A stretch of 11,657 nucleotides of DNA. Origin: Rhodospirillales bacterium. GTDB lineage: Bacteria > Pseudomonadota > Alphaproteobacteria > Rhodospirillales > 2-02-FULL-58-16. Each line of letters begins with the position of its first letter. The stretch's first letter is position 1. The notes below the pieces were generated by a model. It made no database searches. It was given only the letters and a program-made list of their open reading frames with translations, and was not told where the DNA came from. The position numbers and the translations under genes are program-made. Positions 1 through 5,773 of the stretch are shown here, one piece after another. The DNA lies in assembly GCA_021775195.1 (NCBI GenBank), contig JAJFIG010000242.1, forward strand, positions 1-11,657. Reading direction: 5' to 3'.

Positions 1-1
1 C

Positions 2-454
2 CTTCGCCGGATCGCGTTTCGATCAGGCCTTGGCGTTCCGGATCGACGCGGCGCCATCTCGCGGGAGGACATGTCCATGCAGTCGATCCGCGCCTGGCTC
101 GGCGCCCACCCCCGGGAAGGGGCGGCGCTGATGGCGACCAATCCATCCTTCATCTTCTTCCGCCATCTCGACGGCGACGGCCCCATCGGCGCCGAAGGCG
201 TGCCCCTGACTCCCGGGCGCAGCCTTGCCGTCGACACCCGCTTCGTCTCCTTCGCCGTGCCCGTGTGGCTCGACACCACCGACCCCCTGGACCCGGCAAC
301 GCCGCTGCGCCGCCTGGTCATCGCCCAGGATACGGGCGGCGCCATCAAGGGCCCGGTGAGGGGCGACCTGTTCTGGGGCTTCGGCGCCGGGGCCGCCGAG
401 CGCGCCGGGCACATGAAGCAGACCGGCCGCTATTACCTGCTCCTGCCCAGGTAG
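2..454 (+). CDS. mltA: Membrane-bound lytic murein transglycosylase A, C-terminal part (partial, cut by left edge)
   Basis: This is the 3' end of a gene that begins outside the window; about 150 codons are visible. MltA cleaves the MurNAc-GlcNAc bond of peptidoglycan in the periplasm and leaves 1,6-anhydro ends. The visible part is the MltA/3D-domain end. It has ISREDMSMQSIRAWL, TNPSFIFFR, GVPLTPGRSLAVDTR, then LVIAQDTGGAIKGPVRGDLFWG and a closing GRYYLLLPR. The aspartate of QDTGGAIKG (codon 329-331) sits where the catalytic Asp of MltA is expected. The ATG at 71 lies inside a conserved stretch and is not a real start. The first 15-20 codons fit the family less well than the rest, so the reading frame at the extreme left edge is less certain. 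The stop is followed by a 65-base gap to lutA on the same strand. Confidence 0.9.
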   Translation, partial: LRRIAFRSGLGVPDRRGAISREDMSMQSIRAWLGAHPREGAALMATNPSFIFFRHLDGDGPIGAEGVPLTPGRSLAVDTRFVSFAVPVWLDTTDPLDPATPLRRLVIAQDTGGAIKGPVRGDLFWGFGAGAAERAGHMKQTGRYYLLLPR

Positions 455-471
455 CCAAATCCCTGCCCAGG
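442..471. repeat. Short 10-bp direct repeat at the mltA-lutA junction
   Basis: CCTGCCCAGG occurs at 442-451 (overlapping the last codons and stop of mltA) and again at 462-471, exactly 20 bases apart, about two helical turns. Each copy is itself nearly symmetric (CCTG/CAGG). It could be a regulator-binding pair, a trace of recombination where lutABC joined mltA, or chance in GC-rich DNA. Only the repeat itself is seen directly. Confidence 0.35.
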
Positions 472-519
472 AAGGCCGCATCCCTTGCCTTGAGCCGCTG
501 AAAGCCCCATTCTGCGACC

Positions 520-1305
520 ATGCCCGAGCAACCGGTCACCGTCGGCCTATTCGTCACCTGTCTCGTCGATCTGATGCGCCCGGCGGTCGGTTTCGCCGCG
601 GTCAAGCTGTTGACCGACGCCGGATGCACCGTTTCCGTGCCCGCCGGCCAGACCTGTTGCGGCCAGCCGGCGTACAATTCCGGTGATTCCGCCGACGCCG
701 GGGCCATCGCCCGCCAGGTGATCGCGGCCTTCGAAGGCGTCGATTGCGTGGTCGCGCCGTCCGGGTCCTGCGCCGGCATGATCAAGCACCACTATCCCCT
801 CCTGTTCGCCGACGACCCGGCCATGGCGGCCCGCGCCGAGGCCTTGGCCGGGCGCACCCACGAGCTGACGTCGTTTCTCAGGGATGTTCTGGAAGTATCC
901 GATATCGATGTCGAATTTTCCGCCAAGGCGACCTATCACGACGGCTGTTCCGGGCTCCGCGAGATGGGCGTCAAGGAACAGCCGCGGGCGCTCCTCGCCG
1001 GGGTCCGCGGGCTCACCCTCGAGGAGGGTGCCGAGGCCGAGACCTGCTGCGGGTTCGGCGGCCTGTTTTGCGTCAAGTATCCGGAGATATCCGGCCACAT
1101 CGTCGACGCCAAGGTCGACGACGTCATGGCTACCGGTGCCGACGTGCTGCTGGGCGGCGACCTCGGTTGCCTGCTCAACATCGCCGGGCGCCTGAAGCGA
1201 AGAGGCTCGGCCATCGCCGTCCGCCATGTTGCCGAGGTTCTCGCCGATGCCACCAACGACGCCCCGCCCATCGCCGAGGGCAACGCCGGCGGCGGGGACG
1301 GGTGA
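520..1305 (+). CDS. lutA: L-lactate oxidation complex subunit LutA (CCG-domain Fe-S oxidoreductase, YkgE-like)
   Basis: The gene encodes 261 residues, normal for LutA. LutA works with LutB and LutC to oxidise L-lactate to pyruvate in the cytoplasm. Two cysteine-rich CCG domains are visible. The first has C14, C46-C47 (TCCGQPAYNSG) and C84 (SGSC). The second has C143 (HDGCSGLRE), C176-C177 (ETCCGFGGLFC) and C217. This is the pattern that binds Fe-S clusters in HdrB/GlpC-like proteins. The start MPEQPVTVGLFVTCLVD fits the family N-terminus, although no strong Shine-Dalgarno is visible before the ATG. lutB begins only 4 bases after its stop. No promoter is evident in the 65 bases upstream, so it may be read through from mltA. 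The close relative GlpC also has CCG domains, but the lutB-lutC context settles the call. Confidence 0.93.
   Translation: MPEQPVTVGLFVTCLVDLMRPAVGFAAVKLLTDAGCTVSVPAGQTCCGQPAYNSGDSADAGAIARQVIAAFEGVDCVVAPSGSCAGMIKHHYPLLFADDPAMAARAEALAGRTHELTSFLRDVLEVSDIDVEFSAKATYHDGCSGLREMGVKEQPRALLAGVRGLTLEEGAEAETCCGFGGLFCVKYPEISGHIVDAKVDDVMATGADVLLGGDLGCLLNIAGRLKRRGSAIAVRHVAEVLADATNDAPPIAEGNAGGGDG
1294..1305 (+). promoter_or_regulatory. Ribosome binding site supporting the TTG start of lutB
   Basis: A purine-rich stretch (GGGGACGGGTGA) covers the end of lutA and lies 4-10 bases before the TTG at 1310. It supports initiation there, coupled to termination of lutA, rather than at an in-frame ATG further upstream inside lutA. 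Confidence 0.45.
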
Positions 1306-1309
1306 CGCC

Positions 1310-2734
1310 TTGGAATCCACGACGCGAGCCTTCGACGCCAACACCCGCAGGGCCCTGGCCGACACCAACCTGCAGGACGCCCTGGCCCGTCTCAGCCACG
1401 GCTTTCCGGCCCGGCGGCGGGACGCCGTCGCCCGCATGCCCGAGTTCGAGCAACTCCGCGACGCCGCCCGGGACATCAAGGTCCACGTCCTCGAAAACCT
1501 CGATGCCTACCTCGAGCGCTTCGAGGCCCGGGTCAAGGACAACGGCGGCCAGGTCCACTGGGCCCGGGACGCCGCCGAGGCCCGCGACCTGATCCTCGGC
1601 ATCTGCCGCGACGTCGGCGCCCGCACGGTGACCAAGAGCAAGTCCATGATCGGCGAGGAAATCGCCATCAACGAGCATCTGGAAAACAACGGCGTCGAAC
1701 CGGTGGAGACCGACCTCGGCGAGTACATCATCCAGCTTCGCCACGAACCCCCCAGCCATCTCATCGCGCCCGCCATCCACCTGTCGAAAACCCAGGTCGC
1801 GGAGACCTTCCGCAAGGTCCATGAGCAGTTCCCGGCGGAGCGCTCCCTGGAGGAGCCCCGCGTCCTCCTCGACGAGGCCCGCTCGGTGCTCCGCAGCCGC
1901 TACTTCGAAGCCGACGTCGGCCTCACCGGCGCCAACATGCTGGTCGCCGAGACCGGCTCCGTGGTCGTCGTCACCAACGAGGGCAACGCGGATTTGACCC
2001 AGAGCCTGCCCCGGGTCCACGTCGTCATCGCCAGCATCGAGAAGGTGGTGCCGACCTTGGAGGACGCCACCGCCATTCTCCGCGTCCTCGCCCGCTCCGC
2101 CACCGGCCAGGAAATGTCCGTCTACACCACCTTCAGCAGCGGTCCCCGCCGCCCCGGCGACCTCGACGGCCCCGACGCCTACCACGTGATCATCCTCGAC
2201 AACGGCCGCAGCAAGATGCTGGGCGGCGATTTTCACGAGATGCTGCGCTGCATCCGTTGCGGCGCCTGCCTCAACCACTGCCCGGTCTACAAGTCCATCG
2301 GCGGCCACGCCTACGGCTGGGTCTATTCCGGCCCCATGGGCGCCGTCCTGACCCCCAATCTCATCGGCCTCGAGGACACCGGAAAGCTGCCCAACGCCTC
2401 GACCTTGTGCGGCAAGTGCGAGGAAATCTGCCCCATGCGCATTCCCCTGCCCAAAATGCTGCGCCATTGGCGGGAGCAGCAGTTCGCCACAAGGCAGACT
2501 CCGGCCACCAGCCGCGCCGGGATGAAGCTGTGGGCGTTCCTGGCCCGCCGCCCCGCCCTCTACCGCCTTGCCACGGGAACTGCCATGGCCGTGCTCGGCA
2601 TGCTGGGGCGCCGCCGCGGTCGCTTCCGGACCCTTCCCATGGTCGGCGGCTGGACCGCGGCCCGCGACCTGCCGGCGCCCCAGGGCCCGACCTTCTCGTC
2701 CCTTTGGAAGCAGCGCAACGGGGGTACCTCATGA
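1310..2734 (+). CDS. lutB: L-lactate oxidation complex Fe-S protein LutB (YkgF-like)
   Basis: With a TTG start the gene encodes 474 residues, the usual LutB size. Its N-terminus ESTTRAFDANTRRALAD matches the family start. The in-frame ATG at 1226 would add 28 unrelated residues read through lutA, so I reject it. An N-terminal LUD domain covers about residues 65-295 (TKSKSMIGEEI, VETDLGEYIIQL, GANMLVAETGSVVVVTNEGN). A ferredoxin-like domain follows with C314, C317, C320 and C324 (CIRCGACLNHCP) and C367, C370 and C374 (CGKCEEICPMRIP), ligands for Fe-S clusters that carry electrons from lactate. The C-terminal tail (about 400-474) is the family's usual basic extension. It overlaps lutC by four bases (ATGA), which suggests translational coupling. 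Confidence 0.95.
   Translation: MESTTRAFDANTRRALADTNLQDALARLSHGFPARRRDAVARMPEFEQLRDAARDIKVHVLENLDAYLERFEARVKDNGGQVHWARDAAEARDLILGICRDVGARTVTKSKSMIGEEIAINEHLENNGVEPVETDLGEYIIQLRHEPPSHLIAPAIHLSKTQVAETFRKVHEQFPAERSLEEPRVLLDEARSVLRSRYFEADVGLTGANMLVAETGSVVVVTNEGNADLTQSLPRVHVVIASIEKVVPTLEDATAILRVLARSATGQEMSVYTTFSSGPRRPGDLDGPDAYHVIILDNGRSKMLGGDFHEMLRCIRCGACLNHCPVYKSIGGHAYGWVYSGPMGAVLTPNLIGLEDTGKLPNASTLCGKCEEICPMRIPLPKMLRHWREQQFATRQTPATSRAGMKLWAFLARRPALYRLATGTAMAVLGMLGRRRGRFRTLPMVGGWTAARDLPAPQGPTFSSLWKQRNGGTS
2720..2724 (+). promoter_or_regulatory. Ribosome binding site of lutC
   Basis: A run of five G lies 6 bases before the ATG at 2731, inside the last codons of lutB. It fixes the lutC start within a longer open frame that extends upstream through lutB. 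Confidence 0.5.
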
Positions 2735-3423
2735 GCGAGGCCCGCACCCAAATCCTCGCGACCATCCGCGGCTCCCTCAAGCGCGGCTCCCTGCCCGCCG
2801 AGGGACAGGCGGCCCTGGACCAGCGCCTTGGCCAGCCCCGATCCGGACCCATCCCGGCCCGTTCCCAGCTCGATCCGGTTGCCCGCATCGACCTCTTCGT
2901 CGGCGAGGCCGAGCGCGTCGACGCCACCGTCGACCGGGTCGCCGGCGCCGCCGAGATACCCACCGCCATTGCCACCTATCTGGCGGGGCGTAACCTGCCT
3001 GGCATCATAAAAATGGCTCCCGACCCGGCGCTGCGCGCCATTCCCTGGTCCGAGAACACGGCCCTCAGCGTCACCGAGGGCCCGGGCGTCGGCGACGACA
3101 TGGTCAGCGTCACCACTGCCTTTGCCGGGGTCGCCGAAACCGGGACCCTGGTCCTGCTGTCGGGCCCCGAGGCCCCGACAACCCTGAATTTCGTCCCCGA
3201 CACCCACATCGTCGTCATCGACGCCGGGTGCATCGCCGGCACCTACGAACAGGTCTGGACCGAGATCCGCGCCGCCGTCGGCGGCCCCCTGCCCCGGACC
3301 GTGAACTGGATTACCGGGCCGTCGCGCACCGCCGACATCGAGCAGACCCTGCTTCTCGGCGCCCACGGTCCCCGCCGCCTCCATATCGTCGTCGTCGAGA
3401 ACCGGGATCCGGAAAATGGGTAA
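2731..3423 (+). CDS. lutC: Lactate utilization protein C (LUD domain, YkgG-like)
   Basis: The gene encodes 230 residues, in the normal range for LutC, the small LUD-domain partner of LutA and LutB in L-lactate oxidation. The typical N-terminus is present (MSEARTQILATIRGSL). The conserved C-terminal LUD core follows at about residues 115-170: TEGPGVGDDMVSVTTAFAG, VAETGTLVLLSGP and TLNFVPDTHIVVID. The protein has no cysteine cluster, as usual for LutC; the redox centres are in LutA and LutB. The start overlaps the lutB stop by four bases. The frame stays open upstream for about 160 codons, but that part is lutB in another frame. The 3' end overlaps the next gene by 8 bases. Confidence 0.93.
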   Translation: MSEARTQILATIRGSLKRGSLPAEGQAALDQRLGQPRSGPIPARSQLDPVARIDLFVGEAERVDATVDRVAGAAEIPTAIATYLAGRNLPGIIKMAPDPALRAIPWSENTALSVTEGPGVGDDMVSVTTAFAGVAETGTLVLLSGPEAPTTLNFVPDTHIVVIDAGCIAGTYEQVWTEIRAAVGGPLPRTVNWITGPSRTADIEQTLLLGAHGPRRLHIVVVENRDPENG

Positions 3424-3964
3424 ACGGGGTGGCGCAACACCCGGGGGCCGCGCCGTCAGCCCCGGGGAGAGCGACCTCTGGCGCAAGGCGATGGAGGATG
3501 CCATTCCCTATGATGACAGTGAGGCACCGGCGCGACCCGCGCCGGCACCGGGAAAGGCCGCCCGCACACCCCGTCCCGTCCAGCCGGTCCCGCCCTCAGC
3601 CGCCCGTTTGCCGGATCTGCGCTCCGGCATCGCCGCCGGCGTCGACAAGCGCACCGCGGCCCGCCTCAAGCGGGGCCAGCTTGCCGTCGAGGCCCGCATC
3701 GACCTCCATGGCCTGACCCAGGAAGAGGCCCACCGCGCCCTCGACGCCTTTCTTGCCGGCTCCCAGGCGGCCGACCGCCGCTGCGTCCTGGTCATCACCG
3801 GCAAGGGATTGCGCCGGGACGGCACCATCGGGGTCCTGCGCCAATCCGTGCCCCGCTGGCTCAACGAAGCCCCCAACCGCGGCCGCGTGCTTGCCTTCAC
3901 CCGCGCCACCCCCCGGGACGGCGGCGACGGGGCCCTCTACGTCCTGCTGAAGAGGCGGAAATGA
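3416..3964 (+). CDS. Smr (MutS2 C-terminal) domain protein
   Basis: This 182-residue protein has an N-terminal LWRKAMEDAIPY box (about 21-32), a Pro/Ala-rich linker (about 37-65) and a C-terminal Smr domain (about 92-180). The Smr hallmarks are IDLHGLT with DLHG at 96-99, VLVITGKG with TGKG at 128-131, and a GVLRQSVPRWLN helix. Stand-alone Smr proteins are predicted nucleic-acid nucleases or binders; no specific substrate can be read from this sequence. In alphaproteobacteria this gene commonly neighbours mltA, which here is separated from it by lutABC. It starts 8 bases before the lutC stop and overlaps the next gene by four bases (ATGA), so it looks like part of the same transcript. It is too short to be MutS2 and lacks the ATPase part. 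Confidence 0.9.
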   Translation: MGKRGGATPGGRAVSPGESDLWRKAMEDAIPYDDSEAPARPAPAPGKAARTPRPVQPVPPSAARLPDLRSGIAAGVDKRTAARLKRGQLAVEARIDLHGLTQEEAHRALDAFLAGSQAADRRCVLVITGKGLRRDGTIGVLRQSVPRWLNEAPNRGRVLAFTRATPRDGGDGALYVLLKRRK

Positions 3965-4341
3965 CCCCCTTCGGCGCCCGGGTCCGCGAGCTCCGGGCCG
4001 AGCGCGGCATCACCCTGAAGAAGATGGCCCGCGATCTGGGGGTCTCGTCGGCCTACCTGTCGGCGCTGGAGCACGGCCGCCGCGGCCGCCCCGGCCCCGG
4101 CCTGATCATGGAGATCTGCGGCCACCTCGATCTCATCTGGGACGAGGCCGAGGATCTCAAGCGCCTCGCCGCCCTCTCCCATCCCCGGGTGGTGGTGGAT
4201 ACCTCCGGCCTCAGTCCCCAGGCCACCGAGCTCGCCAACATTCTGGCCGAAAGCATCCACGACCTCGACGACGACACCATCGACTGGGTCCTGGCCGAAA
4301 TCCGCGGCCGCCGCGCCCTGCCCAAGGGCCCGACCCACTAG
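3961..4341 (+). CDS. XRE-family helix-turn-helix transcriptional regulator
   Basis: This 126-residue protein starts with an HTH_3/Cro-like domain (about residues 4-62). It reads FGARVRELRAERGITLKKMARDLGVSSAYLSALEHGRR, with the recognition helix near SSAYLSALEHG (29-39). The remaining 60 residues (SGLSPQATELANILAESIHDL and following) are a short helical tail without a sensor domain I recognise. AAGAGG and GGCGG lie just upstream of the ATG, which overlaps the Smr gene stop by four bases. Its position at the end of the lut-smr unit makes autoregulation or control of lactate genes possible, but the same small regulator also accompanies Smr in related genomes without lut genes, to my knowledge. 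The target is unknown. The stop lies 3 bases from the converging transporter gene. Confidence 0.88.
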   Translation: MTPFGARVRELRAERGITLKKMARDLGVSSAYLSALEHGRRGRPGPGLIMEICGHLDLIWDEAEDLKRLAALSHPRVVVDTSGLSPQATELANILAESIHDLDDDTIDWVLAEIRGRRALPKGPTH

Positions 4342-4344
4342 GAA

Positions 4345-5637
4345 TCAAGGCTGCGCCACTGCCCGTCGCGCCACCATCGCCGCCGGGGTGCGCAGGAACA
4401 GGGCCAGCACGGCGCAGGCCAGGGGAAGAACGGCGAGAATCCTGAGCGCGGCATCGAAATCCCCGAACAGGTCATAGGCGGCACCGAGGGGCAGCGGCCC
4501 CAGGGAGGCGCCCACCACCATGATCATCTGGCCCGTGCCCTGGATGCTGCCCAGGTGCTTGCGGCCGAAATAGCGCGGCCACATGAAGCTGAACAGCGAC
4601 AGGCTGGCGGCATTGTTGCAGCCGAAGATCACGCCGTAGAAAACTGCGCCCGCCAGGTCATAGGTAACGGTCATGGCGACCAGGGCCGCCGCCTGGATGG
4701 CCAGCCCCAGGGCGAACATGTAGCGGCTCTCGGCGATGTCCAGGAGGCGGCCGTAGAGCGGCATCGCCACGACCATGGTGACCGCGGCGATGGTGAAGAC
4801 CCGCGCCGCCAGGGAGCGGTCGAGACCGTGCTCGACCATGATCGAGACCTGGAAGAAATGAAGCGCCGTCACCAGCATGGTGATCGCGAACAGGCCGGCG
4901 CCGATGATGTAGAAGGCCGGTGTACCGAGGGCCTCGCCCAGGGTCATGCCGACGTCGGCGTCGGAAACACGGCTCGCGCCTGTCGCGCCGCCGCCGTTAC
5001 CGTCGGGAACCAGGCCGACGTCCTCGGGCCGGTGGCGCACGAAGACCGCCACCAGCGGCACCAGCAACACCCAGGTCATCAGCCCCAGCCAAAGGTAGGC
5101 CTGGCGCCAGCCGACCTGTTCGATCAGCCATTCGCTGAGCGCCGGGTGCACGGCCATGGAGAGCGAGAAGCCCAGCATCATCAGGCTGAGGGCCAGGCCC
5201 CGGCGTTTCTCGAACCACTGCGATACCAGGTTGCCGCAGTTGAGCATCAGCGAGCCCTGGCCGAAAAAGCGCAGCGCCGCGAACCCGAACGCCAGCATCA
5301 CGGCGGAGGGGACGAAGCCGAAGGCGATGCAGGCGGCGCCGAGCAGGATCGCCGACACCGATAGCATGCGCCGGGTTCCGTGACGGTCGACCAGGCGGCC
5401 CATGAGCGGAAGACCGAGCGCCGCGACCAGGGTCGCCAGCCCGTAGGCCGAGGCGATGGCGGTCGCCGAAATGCCCAGGTCGTCACCGATGGGGCCGATG
5501 AAGACGCTGAAGATGTGGGACTGGCCGGGGCCGCTGGCGAAGATCCCGATGCCGGCGATCGCCAGGATCACCCAGCCGTAAAACAGGCGCGCGTTGATCG
5601 CCGAAATCAGCGGGCTGCGCGCCGTCCTGTCGCTCAT
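4345..5637 (-). CDS. MFS transporter, monocarboxylate/oxalate-formate porter-like
   Basis: The gene encodes 430 residues with roughly twelve hydrophobic segments and no signal peptide, an inner-membrane major facilitator. After a short cytoplasmic tail, TM1 begins YGWVILAIAGIGIF. MFS motif A is GRLVDRHGTRR (80-90). RFFGQGSL (123-130) and WFEKRRGLALS (141-151) resemble MCT and oxalate/formate antiporter members. A hydrophilic loop rich in Gly and charged residues (about 201-235) separates the two six-helix halves. The substrate cannot be read from sequence. A monocarboxylate such as lactate is a plausible guess given the facing lutABC, which has no other permease in view. The ATG at 5637 has only a weak AGG-type ribosome site upstream. 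It lies 136 bases downstream of hslU on the same strand but probably has its own promoter. Confidence 0.88.
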   Translation of the reverse strand: MSDRTARSPLISAINARLFYGWVILAIAGIGIFASGPGQSHIFSVFIGPIGDDLGISATAIASAYGLATLVAALGLPLMGRLVDRHGTRRMLSVSAILLGAACIAFGFVPSAVMLAFGFAALRFFGQGSLMLNCGNLVSQWFEKRRGLALSLMMLGFSLSMAVHPALSEWLIEQVGWRQAYLWLGLMTWVLLVPLVAVFVRHRPEDVGLVPDGNGGGATGASRVSDADVGMTLGEALGTPAFYIIGAGLFAITMLVTALHFFQVSIMVEHGLDRSLAARVFTIAAVTMVVAMPLYGRLLDIAESRYMFALGLAIQAAALVAMTVTYDLAGAVFYGVIFGCNNAASLSLFSFMWPRYFGRKHLGSIQGTGQMIMVVGASLGPLPLGAAYDLFGDFDAALRILAVLPLACAVLALFLRTPAAMVARRAVAQP

Positions 5638-5660
5638 GGTACCGGCCTGAAACGGGGAAT

Positions 5661-5676
5661 TGGTGCTGTTGCACCA
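5661..5676. promoter_or_regulatory. Perfect inverted repeat, candidate operator of the MFS gene
   Basis: TGGTGC-TGTT-GCACCA is a perfect 6-bp inverted repeat with a 4-base centre, ending 24 bases before the MFS start codon. On the minus strand no T-run follows it, so it does not look like an intrinsic terminator for hslU. Its position over the presumed transcription start favours a repressor-binding site. The TGGT...ACCA ends recall GntR/FadR-type operators, but the 8-base separation does not match their usual 3, so no regulator is named. Confidence 0.45.
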
Positions 5677-5704
5677 CTGTCGGCCGGATCGCCTCCGGGC
5701 TCAA
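5676..5704 (-). promoter_or_regulatory. Candidate sigma70-type promoter for the MFS gene
   Basis: On the minus strand, TTGAGC (5704-5699) and GACAGT (5681-5676) are 17 bases apart. They match 4/6 and 3/6 of the -35 and -10 consensus. The -10 box runs straight into the inverted repeat at 5661-5676, so that repeat would cover the start site near 5669. The match is modest; the spacing and the operator-like repeat are what support it. Confidence 0.35.
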
Positions 5705-5711
5705 GGGTGGA

Positions 5712-5736
5712 TTTCGTCCGAGCCGGCCAGACGAAA
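5712..5736. repeat. Inverted repeat between hslU and the MFS gene
   Basis: TTTCGTC (5712-5718) and GACGAAA (5730-5736) form a perfect 7-bp stem around an 11-base loop, 38 bases after the hslU stop. No U-tract follows on either strand, so it is at best a factor-dependent terminator, a 3'-end stabiliser or a binding site. Confidence 0.35.
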
Positions 5737-5773
5737 ACCAAGATTCGACTCCAGGAAACGGCGCCAACGAACT

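Noticed and set aside
472..491. Possible terminator stem AAGGC/GCCTT after mltA
   Set aside because: Only 5 bp with a 10-base loop and no T-run; too weak to call.
486..513. Possible promoter TTGCCT-N16-CATTCT before lutA
   Set aside because: The matches are partial and the start site would fall almost on the lutA start codon.
1175..2467. Long minus-strand open frame (430 codons) opposite lutB
   Set aside because: It is composed of Ala/Gly/Asp/Val-rich low-information protein typical of the reverse complement of GC-rich coding DNA, and lies fully opposite a well-conserved lutB.
4555..5364. Plus-strand open frame of 269 codons opposite the MFS gene
   Set aside because: It is His/Gln/Arg-rich low-complexity translation antisense to conserved transmembrane coding sequence; no ribosome site or family match.
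5661..5676. Reading the TGGTGC/GCACCA palindrome as the hslU terminator
   Set aside because: On the minus strand it is about 100 bases past the hslU stop and is followed by a C-rich sequence, not a T-run.
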